This document shows positions 1 through 13,916 of a stretch of DNA of 26,077 nt, piece after piece. The stretch is from positions 1,648,018-1,674,094 of the forward strand of contig NW_004754926.1 in the NCBI RefSeq assembly GCF_000188695.1, given 5' to 3'. The translations under genes were made by a program, and so were the position numbers. How positions within the stretch are numbered: position 1 is the stretch's first letter; the number at the start of each line of letters is the position of its first letter. The notes under the pieces were generated by a model. That model did no database searches. It worked only from the letters and a program-made list of their open reading frames with translations, and was not told the DNA's origin. Origin of the DNA: Salpingoeca rosetta. Lineage: Eukaryota > Opisthokonta > Choanoflagellata > Craspedida > Salpingoecidae.

Positions 1-3265
<3,265 letters not shown>

Positions 3266-3322
3266 CTTGCTTGCTGCACCTGCCGTTGTTGTTGCTGTCC
3301 TTCCAACAACGATTTTGTGCTG

Positions 3323-3366
<44 letters not shown>

Positions 3367-4079
3367 TATTTGGGGAAAACTCGCTGAAATCGTGTGTGTG
3401 TGTGTGTGTGTCTGTGTGTGTGTGTGTGTGTGTCTGTCTGTCTGTGTGTGTGTGTATGCTGTGTTGTGTTGTGTTCATGCACACCCACAACACCAACCTT
3501 ATTCCCTTTCACGACAAGGAGGGGCTTTATGTAACAAAGAACGACAGCAGTGAAAACAAAAGCGGAGGAAGAAGCAGGCACATGGACGATCGTCGTCACG
3601 TTGACACACGAGGTCAAGCAGCACAACCACACCCAAGTGCACACGACACATTGCACATAGCACACAGCACACAGCACACGCACAAACTCACGCACACGCA
3701 CGCACGCACGCACGCAAGCAAGCAAAACTCCAAAGCACCAGCAGCAAAAAGCGCTGAAGAACACAAAAAGATGAAGCAATGATGTGACAACCGGCCGGGT
3801 GTGTGCGTTGGTTGCATGTGGCGGAACACGCCAGCCAGCAAGCCAGCAAGCAAGCAAAAGAAGCAAGCAAAGGCTCCAACGGCAGACGACGCTAACAAAC
3901 AAGCAACGGCGGCAGCAGCAGCAAACAGCAGCGAGATAAAAGAATGACGACAAGGGAAAGGAGGAACAGGAGGTCTGCAATTGAAAGTGTGACACGCGTG
4001 GCGTGTGTGACATGCGGGACATGTGCATGTGTTCGTGAGAGCGGGTGGGTGTGCAATGGGGAGACAGAGAGGGAGGGGA
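3266..4079. other. Intergenic region between EXOC3 start and PLC-gamma stop
   Basis: This stretch has no supported exon. It must hold the PLC-gamma 3' UTR and the EXOC3 promoter and 5' UTR, both genes being on the minus strand. It contains GT tracts at 3325-3362 and 3392-3460, CA/GCAA repeats at 3620-3727 and an AGCAAGCA/CCAG array at 3829-3875. I see no clear TATA box or AATAAA signal. The open frames here are low-complexity Cys-Val or Thr-His artefacts of the repeats. Confidence 0.6.
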
Positions 4080-4303
4080 TCAGCGGGGACGGGTGTCGAG
4101 CTTGTCTTGTTGCTCCTGCTTGAGGCGTCGCATCTCCACAGGGTTGGACATGATCTGATCACGACAGTAGGGATGGATAGTGAAGGGCTGGTGAGAGAGA
4201 ATATGGAATTTGGAAATGTCAACAAGGGAGAACGTGGCAAGCAAGGAATGAAGACATACAACAGTCGAGGAAACGCACTCACGTGTCGTTCCAATGACCA
4301 TGC

Positions 4304-4354
<51 letters not shown>

Positions 4355-4356
4355 GC

Positions 4357-4394
<38 letters not shown>

Positions 4395-5517
4395 CTTAAA
4401 CAACAACAACTTAAACAACAACAACTTAAACAACAACTGAAACAACAACAACTTAAACAACAACAACAACAACAACAACAACTTAATCAACAACTTAAAC
4501 AACAACAACAACAACTGAAACAACAACACGGCACAGCAGCACTGCACCTGCGTGTTGATGGAGGTGATTTCGTGGTTAAGCTGCTGCAGCTGCTTTGCGA
4601 CCACCTGGTCCTGCTTGCCCTGCTGCTGCTGGAGCAGCGTCTCCTTGATGAGCTCGTCGCGTCGCGCCCCGGCCCGGCGCAGGTTCTCCCGAAGTTCCTG
4701 CAGCGACTGGTACTCCTCAGAGCGCTCGTACTCCACGCGGATGTGCACCAGGATGGACGACAGCTCCAGCGGCTCGTTGAACGCGTTCTTCAGCTGGATC
4801 GACCGGTAGCCTGCAGCCAACAGGAGGGTTGCATTGTTGTGGTTGTTGTGATGATGAGGGGGTGGTGGTGGTAGTGGTGGTGGTGATGCAGCTGCTGAGG
4901 ACATGGCGCGAACATGCGCTCAAGCAATAGCACACAAGTCATACCACGCACATGCACGTTCAACTCACCACGTAATCCACAGCATGCAAGTCATACAACG
5001 TGAAGCACACAAACAACATGATTCACACACCTGTGCGGATGCTGGACTCGTGCTGTGTGCCGAGCGGGTACACGTTCTGGCCAATGGTGTTGGCGTCACC
5101 GAACATGTCCTCATCCTGCACCACAATGCGCAGGCACGCGAGCTCAGGCATGTCCACGTTGAAGGACACCTCCTCGTTCCAGCACGTGCGGCCATCAACA
5201 GCCTCCACCCACGCCGGGCAGAACCCGTTGTCGGTGCACGTCTTGGTCTTGTACTTGTCGTGTTCAATACCAACGAGGTCAACCTCCACAAACGGTGACG
5301 CAATTCCGCGCGCGGGCTTCAGCAGGTGCCGCCCAGAGATCACCTATACAGCAAACACACAAACACACACAAAAGTGTGGAGGCGTGAGAAGGACAAGCT
5401 GGGTATTAACGACAGTGACATGCAGCAGTACGCAGCCATGTTGAACATATCGCCCACACAACACACAACCACAAACGCAAACACACACACACACACACGC
5501 GCGACACACACACGCGC

Positions 5518-5588
<71 letters not shown>

Positions 5589-8500
5589 CGGTGGTGCTGG
5601 AACGTACGCGAACGTGGATGGTGACAGGATCGACGCCGTATGTCTTGTGGTCGTACGGGTTGAACGTCGGCTTGAGCATCGACTGCGGTTTGAGGACATA
5701 CCCGCAGCGGCCGTTCTGCTGGAACTTGCCGTGGTTGAGCCACATGGCGCGGTCGGGTGTCTGGTAGTTGAGCGCAACCAGCTGCATGCCAGCGTTCCAC
5801 ATCACACGCGGGTCAAAGTTGCTCGAGTCCACGCGCTTTCCATTGGGATACACGCGCGACAGCTGCCGGATGTTGTACCTGTTGAACGCCTGTGTGTGTG
5901 TGTGCATGTGCGTGTGCGTGTAAACATAACAAAGTCGTCATAACAAGTTGAGATTGACGCGTCGGTGGCAGCGTAAGCAGGCGCAAGGAACGCACCACGC
6001 ACGCACCCACACACACCCACACACACACACACACAAAGAGAGACAAGCAACTTGTAACAGCAGCTGCTGCAGCAGGAAGCAAGCGAACACATGTGCACGA
6101 GGTTTTTTTTTTCCTTTTCTATTCTTTTCTTGCACCGCACCTCTGCCTGGCCGTTGACCTCGCGAACAAGAGCCATGGCCTTCTTCTCGGAGAAGGAGGA
6201 CATCTTGAAGTACTCGAGGGAGCAGTTCTCCTCAAAGCTGCGGAAGGGCACCGACTGCGAGTAGAAGACGAGGGCAGAGAGGTCGCGGTGGATCTTGAGC
6301 TTCTTCTCGTCAATGCGCCGCTGGATGTTTCTGCAGAGGGAAATGTGCAGCAGCAGCAGCAGCAGCAGCATGGCAAGGCGAAGAAATGAGCAAGGAGAGG
6401 GGAGGAAGAGAGAGGGGCCATATGTACGCACGCGTACACACTCATAACCACAAAGAAGGCAACACGTCATGCGCACAAAAACACACAAGACAGCACGTCA
6501 CAGCACAAACACACAAGACAACACATCACAGCACAAACACACACGGCACAAACACACACACACAAACACACACACGCACACGCACACGCACACGCACACA
6601 CACACACACGTGTTCACACACACACACACAGAACAAAAGACGCATGTGCACCTGGCCTCGAGCTCCTTGACGGTCCTGTTGATGGAGTCGATCCAGTCCA
6701 TCATGTCCTCCTTGGTGGTGGCGCCAACGTCCAGCGACTGCGTCGGGTTGAGCTTGTTGCGGATGGCAAAGATAAACGCCTGGTCACCGCGCGCAGGCAA
6801 GGGCACCACCTCCAGGTTCTTCAGCTCAATGTCGGCCTTCTCCAGCGCACCGAGCGGGTTGTCTGCGTCATCCTTGTCCTCGTTCATTAGCGCGTTGTGA
6901 TCAATCTGATGGCACACGCGACACGTGTGAGAACCATACGAAAGAGAACCACTGCTGCACCGAACCAGGGCGTACGCTGGCATAACTCTTGCAATACGCT
7001 TGCTGTGGTTGAGCACAAGCAAGTGGGTGCTACTCAACAAACCCACACACGCGCAACAAACACACATACAGACGCACAAACAAAAAACAAAAACTTACAC
7101 ACATACAGACACAAACATAACACACACACACACACGCACACCTCTTCGACGTAGTTTGAAGGGAACCACCCGCCCGGGAGGCCGCCGTAGTCGCCCTGCC
7201 ACCAGCCGTCGTCCCGCTTGATGACGTTGGTGATGATGGCGTCCTTGGGGAAGGTCAGCTCGTCCGGGTTGCGCGCGCCATACGAGTACAGGGCGCGGCA
7301 GGTGACGTTTGAGGTGACAATGCTGCGGCCCTCGAATGCGTTTGGCTCCTGGTACAGCGCGTCCGAGTTGTAAATGTCCTCCTCGGGCGCCTGGCCGTGC
7401 TTGTCAATCAGCTCCTGGTCAACCGCATACCTGCACAGGACAGCAGCCACGCACGGCAACGGCGAAGCACGGGGTGGGGTTGATTGGGTGTTTGGTGTGG
7501 GAAGAGAGGGGGGGGGGGTTGACCGATCAGTTGGAAGAGGGTGGAAATAAGCGAAATGCAGCCATGCAACAAAGACGCTTGAGGCACAATTCACACAAAA
7601 TAAAGTCTGCACAGGTTCACAGCCGCACACATACGCACACACGCACACACATTCGCACACGCACACATTCACATTCACATTCACGTCCACACGCACACAT
7701 TCACATTCACATTCACATTCACACAGAGAGTACGGAATGACACACTTAAGCTTCATCTTGCGGTAGAGGGGCTTGCTCTTGTAGTAGTCGACGAGGGCAA
7801 CGAGGCTGTCAAACTCGGCGTCACCAATGCAGTACATGCGGCCGTCCAGGCGGATGCGGCAGTGCTTGATCTTGCCCTCGGCGCGGAAGGAGATGGCAAA
7901 GCTGTTGGGGTCCGACTGCTTGCCGCGCACGAGGAACGCGCCGTCGTGGTGGATGCGCTTGAGCATGTCCTCGGCCTGCTCGCGGGGCAGGTCCGCGTGG
8001 AACCACCGCTCAGACTCGTGCGGGGCGGGCTGCGGCGCGGCGTGGCGAAGTGTCAGCGTAAACGTGGGGCCTTGCAGCGAGACCTGGCGGTAGTAGTCAA
8101 TCAGCTCGTACAACGTGGCAAAGGAGCACGTGTCTGTGAGGTAAAAGTGGCCGTCGCGCTTGCGGATGCGGCAGTGCTGCACGCGTCCGTTGTGCACAAA
8201 CGACAGGCTGTACTCCTCCTTGAAGGAGTCGCTCGGGCGCACGAGGAACGTGCCCGGGTCGTCGAGGTGCTTCTTCAACACGTCCTCCGCAGCCACGCGC
8301 CCGCCAACCAGCTTCCCGTGGAACCACGGCTCGCGGAAATGGGGCTCGTCAGCCTCTGTGCCGCCCTCTGTTGCCGAGTCTGTGTCGTCGTCATCGTCGT
8401 CCACCTCTTCCTCCTCCTCGTCAAGGGCCTCAGCATAGAACAGCTTCGTCTCCGTGAGCACAAAGTAGTGCTTCTTCCACGCCTCGTCAAGCTTGTCCTC

Positions 8501-11500
8501 GAGCAGCAGGTGCCCATTCTTCACAGAGAACGACAAATCCGCTTCCCGCTGTCATCGCAAAGAGGCAGTGCGCGTGTGTGTGCATGTGTGTGTGTGTGTG
8601 TGCGTGTGTGTGTGCGTGTGTGTGTGCGTGTGTTGAGGGTGAGCTGGGAAGAGAAAAGTACACGGGCTTGGGTGGGAATATTGGACAGGAAGAGCAAGTG
8701 GAGGTCGCCACATCAACCCCTTCCCGGCCACGCGCTGTGTCAAAGCAAGCGTGCATACGATTCCCCTCGCATCTCGTTGGCTGCCACACCAACAGCGAAG
8801 ACAGCCACCAAGCTAGCTGATCACACACACAAACACACGCATGCACGCACGCACACACACACACGCGCACACACAAAGATGCTTGCAGGCAAGCACGCAC
8901 CATGCGGCTGACGACGACGGAATCGCTCTGGCCCTCGAGCTTCTTGTGCTTGATGATGACCTTGTATTTCAGCTGCTCTGGGCTCGGGTAGCAGTCGCGG
9001 TGCTTTTCCTGGCAGTCGTCGGGCGGGCGGGTGATGAGGTAGTCCCCAAACGCCTCCTGGAACATGCGCGCCATCACCTCCTGCTGCGACAGGCTGCAGT
9101 GGTTCTCAATCGACAGGATCAGCGGGTACTCGGACGTGTCAAACGCGTGCTCGCTCACAACCTTCACCACGTCCTGGAACTTGATCTTGGAGGTGAGCGT
9201 GTGGCCGTGGTACACAATGGGCTCGTTGTAGGGGCCGTCCCAGCAATCAATCTCTACGCAGCGGCAGCCGTCGCGCAGGCAGCGCACATACGCCTCCACG
9301 GACGACTCCGAGCGAAGCTGGTCGCCCATGAGGTACGTGTTGTGCGACGAGGCGATAAAGTAGCACGCCAGCGGCAGGTGCATGTCCTGATACACCATGT
9401 CGTGGTCAGGGTTCCAGATGTGGTTGTCGTTCGAGTGCAGAAACTCAACAAACTGTCCCCAACATGAAAATGAGGAAAGGAAGTGTGTGAGTGATGTGTG
9501 TGAGGGAGGGAGGGAGGGGTGAGTGTGTGATATGTGTGTGTGTGAGTGAGTGAGGGGGAGGGGAAGGGAGAGTGTGAGTGTGGGGGGGGGGTGAAAGAAG
9601 GGGAAGGGAGAGACAGAGACAGAGACAGAGACAGAGACAGAAAGCGAGAGGGAGGGAAAGAGAAGAGAAAGTGACAGAGACAGAAAGCGACAGAGATGCA
9701 GTGACAGTGACAAAGAGGGGTGAGGTGAGCAGTGCCGAGGCAACCACACCGGGCCAACGCACCATGTTGACGGGGAGGGTGTTGTCTTTGCCGTATTTCT
9801 TGATAATCTCCTTGCACTCTGCGATGCTGACCTGCTGGTTCTGCTCCTGGCGGAAAAACTGCTGCAAGTCCTTCTCCGTCAGCGACGTCCTGCAGTGCGC
9901 GAGGGAAGAACATAGTTTTCACAGAGGGGCAATGGCGTGTGGAGCATGCGAGCAGAAGCGAGTGGGTGTAAGTGGTGATGCATGTGTGTGTGTGTGGGTG
10001 TGCGTTATGCATACATGTGTGTTTATGCGCGCGTGTGTGTGAGGGGTTATGCATGCATGTGTGTGTGTGTTGGTGCGAGAAAGTGGGTGCGCGGGTGGGC
10101 ATGTGTAGACAAGAAACCAAGCGCACTCGAGTGTGAGCGCATGTGGTTGCATGAACAGAGCGGCGCCAAGAACCCCTGACCAAGCTTGACAACGCATCCG
10201 TACTTTGATGCCTGCGAAGAGAAGCTGCGGAAGACGTCTGTGACGTGCTGGTTCTCCACGAGGTGGTGGTACAGCTGTGTAAACTGCTCGCGGTTGATGA
10301 TGCCTTGCTTGAACTCGTCAACCTGGCACACACGCAAGACACGCGCACATTGGCATGGGATGGTGAGTGGAGGCGCGCACTGGGCCTGAGAGTAATGGCA
10401 GGAGTACAACGCAAAGGCCCGCACGCAAGTGTACAAGGCGGGGATGTGAACGCACGTGCGCACACATGCATGCACACACGACGCACCAGGTACATGTAGT
10501 CGCGAAGCTCCCTTGCAGAGAGCTTGTAGTTGATTTTGGTGGCAAACGTCTTGAGTTCGCGCAGGCCAATCTGGTCGCTGCCGCCGCTCAGCTCGTCCCA
10601 CTGCGTCTGCAGCCACCGGTCCCGCATCATGTGTGTCCTGGGCGAGTCATGGATGTGTGTGTGTGTGTGTGTGTATAAGCACGCAAGAGACGGAGAGAGA
10701 GAGTGTGTGTGTGAGTGTGTGTGTGTGTGTCAGTGAGTCAGTAAGCGAGCGTGTGAGTGTGAGTGTGAGTGTGAGTGTGAGTGTGTGTGTGAGTGGGTGT
10801 GACTTGGGCAAGCAAGGTGCCTGATAATGTTTCAAACGACCCATGATCGAGCACCGACAACAAACGTGCACATTTGTGCGTGCAAGACTGACATGTAAAG
10901 ATCTGGTCGAAGGAATCGAGAGTGCTCCCACACGGCGACCGCCCACGCTTCTGCCTCCGCAGCGTTTTGCGCTGTCGTGTGCGTGGTTGTGTGCGAATGC
11001 GGTGAGGATGTGAGTGTGTGTGTGAATGTGTGTTTGTTTGTTTATGTGTGCATGTAGGTGTGTGCATGTGTGTTTTGTTTGTTTGTTTGTGAGAGTGTGT
11101 GCATGTGTGTTTGATTCTGTGCAAACCCCCGCCCCCAACATAAAGTGTGTGTGTGCTAATGTCAACGCACCAACAAGGCAGAGCTGCTTGAGGCGAAACT
11201 GGTCGCCATGCAAGATGACAAGGGCGCAGTCCTTGGACTCTGAGGAGGCAAGCTTGAAGTCCTGCACAGCCACGATGGCAACATCAACGACGACAGCGAC
11301 AACGACAACGACAGCGACAACGACGAAGTGAGGGTCAGTTGCTGTGCTTCAACAAGATGCGCATGTCATGTGGGACGAACACAACACTGCACTGCATTGC
11401 ACTACGAGCATGGACGCGACGGCACTTACAAGGAACATAAGTACAGGCACAGACACAATGCACGGACACGATGCACAAGCACAATGCGCACACACAACTC

Positions 11501-12402
11501 GCAGGGCACAGACCTTGCATGCCAATGCTTGTTCGCCTGTGCGCACTTCGCACACGGTGTGGAGTGGGACGTAGTGTGCGCGCCGCCCCGGGCCCGTTCT
11601 GAAGACAATGTTGAAGGTGCCAAAGTCCATCTTGATGCTGCACTTTGTCATCTTCTTGTTGGTGAGGTAGCGGTCCATTGTGCAGTCGCGGGTAACCATC
11701 TGCACAAAGTCGTTGAGTTTTGGGTGTGGCTTGTACTCACGGAGCATGAGCGGGAGCTGTGGCGGGGATCGCTCTGGCGCAGATCGGATCATGCTGTCCA
11801 GCTTGCTGGGCGAAACCGCAGGGGCGTCGGCCTCATTGCTGGAGGTCGTGCTCGACTGCGACTTGCCTGTGTGTGTGTGTGTGTGTGTGTGTGTGATCGC
11901 GTTTGGGGATCAAAGGCACAAGCACACCCACATCCAACACATTGTGAGTGCACGCTCTAAGCTGAGATGAAAGCAACGCAGCGTGTGTGTGTGTGTAATT
12001 GTGTGTTTGTGTGTGCAATTGTGTGTGTGTATGTGTGTGTGCAGCATCCATCCATGCCATCCATGCCATCCATCCACGCCATCTATCCACGTCATCCATC
12101 CACGCCATCGATCTCGATCCAGATCCGCCCCCACCATCACCTCCCCCTCCCCCGCCTCTTCGCCCCCAGCAACTTTGCCTCCCAACGTTGCCCTATCACC
12201 CTCCTCACCCATCGCCACCTTTCTCTCGACTTGCAAACAAACACAAACAAGCAGGGCTGCTGCTGGAGGTACTGCTGGTGTCATCAGAAAGCCCCCGCGC
12301 TCCACTCCACACATCGCGCCATGCTACTCTCTTGTGCGTGGCCATCATCCAATCCGTCCCCCCCCCCCGGCTGCTTGTTTCCAGATCTTCCCCTCTGAGC
12401 AT
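4080..12402 (-). CDS. PLCG: Phospholipase C-gamma (PH-EF-X-SH2-SH2-SH3-Y-C2), complete
   Basis: The enzyme hydrolyses PIP2 to IP3 and diacylglycerol downstream of tyrosine kinases. Exons, with all phases fitting: 12402-12273 (tentative), 11866-11514, 11261-11171, 10971-10893, 10637-10487, 10322-10204, 9889-9763, 9452-8901, 8548-7746, 7430-7142, 6905-6652, 6330-6141, 5889-5608, 5343-5031, 4810-4548 and 4154-4080. This gives about 1356 residues; animal PLC-gamma has about 1270. Order: PH about 60-190, EF-hands about 200-350, X about 351-525 with SSHN, EIDCWDG and YHGH catalytic motifs, first half of a split PH (KKHYFVL) with an acidic loop, SH2 domains with FLVRPS and FLVRGK, SH3 ([26 protein letters not shown]), second half of the split PH, Y ([30 protein letters not shown]), C2 ([17 protein letters not shown]), then a Gln/Glu/Lys-rich coiled-coil tail ending DKLDTRPR. 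The stop is TGA at 4082-4080. Only the first exon is weakly supported. Confidence 0.93.
4297..4530. repeat. (CAA)n/(GTT)n microsatellite in PLC-gamma intron
   Basis: More than 200 bp of ACA triplets, varied in the second half by CTTAAACAACAA units. It fills the intron between the last two exons. In gene sense it is (GTT)n and lies nearer the donor at 4547 than the acceptor at 4155. Confidence 0.95.
5483..5588. repeat. (CA)n microsatellite in PLC-gamma intron
   Basis: CA repeat with two GCGCGACACACAC interruptions, starting about 20 bp inside the donor at 5607. In gene sense it is (GT)n on the 5' side of the intron. Confidence 0.95.
6348..6370. repeat. Short (CAG)n tract in PLC-gamma intron
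   Basis: Seven CAG triplets just upstream (in gene sense) of the acceptor at 6331. It is not coding in this model. Confidence 0.8.
6470..6633. repeat. CA-rich repeat after PLC-gamma donor at 6651
   Basis: Imperfect copies of an ACACAAGACARCACRTCACAGCA-like unit are followed by (CA)n and (CACACG)n. In gene sense it is GT-rich and close to the 5' splice site. Confidence 0.85.
7040..7140. repeat. CA-rich repeat after SH3-exon donor
   Basis: Interrupted CA repeats with ACAAACAAAAAAC segments run up to the donor at 7141, so gene-sense GT begins at the splice site itself. Confidence 0.85.
7624..7727. repeat. CA and (ATTCAC)n repeats in the SH2-SH3 linker intron
   Basis: CACACG units grade into seven or so ATTCAC hexamers. 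The intron (7431-7745) is 315 bp and open in frame. The hexamer would be read as alternating Val-Asn if the intron were retained. Confidence 0.9.
8570..8876. repeat. GT tract and CA tract at opposite ends of one PLC-gamma intron
   Basis: (GT)n lies at 8570-8634 and (CA)n at 8822-8876, inside the intron 8549-8900. In gene sense the order is donor, GT repeat, about 190 bp unique sequence, CA repeat, acceptor, so the two arms are complementary. Confidence 0.9.
9480..9700. repeat. GTGA-rich and (AGACAG)n repeats in PLC-gamma intron
   Basis: GTGTGAGTGA and GGGA runs are followed by about six AGACAG hexamers (9609-9642) and AGCGACAGAGA units. In gene sense this is a strong pyrimidine-rich stretch before the acceptor at 9453. 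Confidence 0.85.
9975..10075. repeat. GT-rich repeat in PLC-gamma intron
   Basis: TGTGTG interrupted by TTATGCATACATG and TTATGCATGCATG near-copies, within the intron 9890-10203. Confidence 0.75.
10650..10798. repeat. GT, GA and (GTGTGA)n repeats in PLC-gamma intron
   Basis: (GT)n, GAGAGA and six or more GAGTGT hexamers. In gene sense they form CA/CTCACA tracts leading to the acceptor at 10638. Confidence 0.9.
11868..12118. repeat. GT tracts and CATCC-type minisatellite in PLC-gamma first intron
   Basis: (GT)n at 11868-11895 abuts the acceptor of the PH exon. More GT lies at 11983-12042, followed by an imperfect CCATCCATGCCATC array at 12047-12118. These all fall in the proposed first intron (11867-12272). 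Confidence 0.8.
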
Positions 12403-12919
12403 CCAGCCAGACTCGAGTGTCCTTCATCATTCAGTTTTGCTTTCCCCCCATCTCGCCTTCTTCATATCCGTCCTTCCTTCCCCCCCTCCTTCTTGTCTCT
12501 TCGTTGCCCTGGTCCGCCAGTGCTCCTTCGCTCACCTTTCCTGCCAAACAGCCTCTTCATTCCGGTACTTCCTGTGGTACTGGGTACTTTGACGAAAATA
12601 CACGCAAACCACCAACTAAAATTCGCGGTTGGCAGTCCTGCCTTCCGCAGTGGGAGGGGCCGTGGGAAATCAAGGCGTGCACCCGCATCAAATCACCCAC
12701 ACAAAAAAACAAAACAGGGTTTGTGGCGCGCGGGAAGCTTTCAAATCAAAAGAACTGAAGAGGTCCTTCAAGTTCGTTCAAGGCAGAGTTCCGTTCACCT
12801 CAGCACTTTTCACCTCAGCACTTCAGCACCTTACACACACTCACTATATCCTCGTTGTTCCATCTTTCGAAGTCGCCTTGCCCTTCTTTGCTCTTCTGAC
12901 TTGAGAGCCCTAGAGAGCC
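12403..12919. promoter_or_regulatory. Divergent intergenic region between PLC-gamma and CNTD1
   Basis: The two genes are transcribed away from each other across about 520 bp, which should carry both promoters and 5' UTRs. The plus strand is strongly pyrimidine-rich at 12420-12560. A perfect 15-bp tandem duplication (TTCACCTCAGCACTT) lies at 12794-12808 and 12809-12823, about 100 bp before the CNTD1 ATG. I see no canonical TATA box. A C12 run at 12358-12369 lies in the proposed first PLC-gamma exon. Confidence 0.5.
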
Positions 12920-13820
12920 ATGGCTGCACTGGCACCCGCGACGACCGAGGAGGTTGCGCAGACACTGACGGTGCACGGAAAGCTGGCCTTGGACTGGGAG
13001 CGACGGAAGCAGGAGGCGGCCATGGCCAGTATTGGCGCCAAAACCATGCCCTCGTTGGCACATCTCCAAAGCGCGGCGCAGATGGTCGCCAGGTGTGCCG
13101 AGGTGCAGCGGCTTGACCACGAGGCCTTCTTCCTTGGCCTTGAACTCTTCGACGGCTTCATCACCATGTAAGTATGTTGCGCGCGCTTTGGTACGCTCCG
13201 ATCTCCCCTGTGCCTGCAGGCAGCTTGCAACAGCGTGCTACCGTCTACTCTGCCCCTCGTATGTTGCTGTTGGTCAACGGCTCAGTTCTGCCTGCCTAAC
13301 GGCCTCCCTTTCTTGCCTGCTCCCTTTCTTGCCTGCGCACGTACGGATATGTATGGCCTCAGGAAAGCAGCAGCCACAGCAGACTCCAGCACTCAGACGC
13401 GGCCGCCAAGCCTGAAGTTTTGCACCTTGGCGTGCCTGACATGTGTGCAGCTCGCCTCAAAGATGATTCTGCTCCGCAAGCGCATGGGGCCTGCACGCAC
13501 GTCCAGATACGCTCAGAGGTGCGTTGTTCGCAGAAGTCAGTGTGTGTAAACTCAGGGGGTGGGGTGGGAGAGGTATGTTGCTGACTTGACTGTTGTCGAC
13601 GGCGTTGCTGTCTGAGGTGGCAGGTGACATCAGAAACGCGAGCGTGTGGCTGGCAACAGGCTTGTAATGTAATGCTATGTGTTTTTGCACGCGCGTGGGT
13701 GTGCGTGGGTATGCGCGTGTGTGTGCGTGCGCTCTCCCTCTCTCTGTCCTCTGTCTCTTCCCTCTCCCTCAACCATCCCTCTCTCTCTCTCTCTCTCCCT
13801 CTCTCTCTCCCCTCTCTCTG

Positions 13821-13916
<96 letters not shown>

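Noticed and set aside
4023..4874. Plus-strand frame of 283 residues with a long Gln run
   Set aside because: It is antisense to the PLC-gamma C2/coiled-coil exon, and the Gln run is the intronic CAA repeat. The minus strand matches PLC-gamma in phase.
7862..8911. Plus-strand 349-residue frame
   Set aside because: It is antisense to the SH2-SH2 exon, and codon-position pattern and homology support the minus strand.
12119..12233. Alternative first PLC-gamma exon (frame containing [17 protein letters not shown]) after a pyrimidine-rich CAAG acceptor
   Set aside because: It has no family match, and the upstream ATG exon 12402-12273 joins the PH exon in correct phase without it; it remains possible.
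11983..13116. Plus-strand 377-residue Pro/Ser/His-rich frame upstream of and overlapping the CNTD1 start
   Set aside because: It crosses the divergent spacer and ends in another frame over the well-supported first CNTD1 exon; composition follows the CATCC and pyrimidine-rich DNA.
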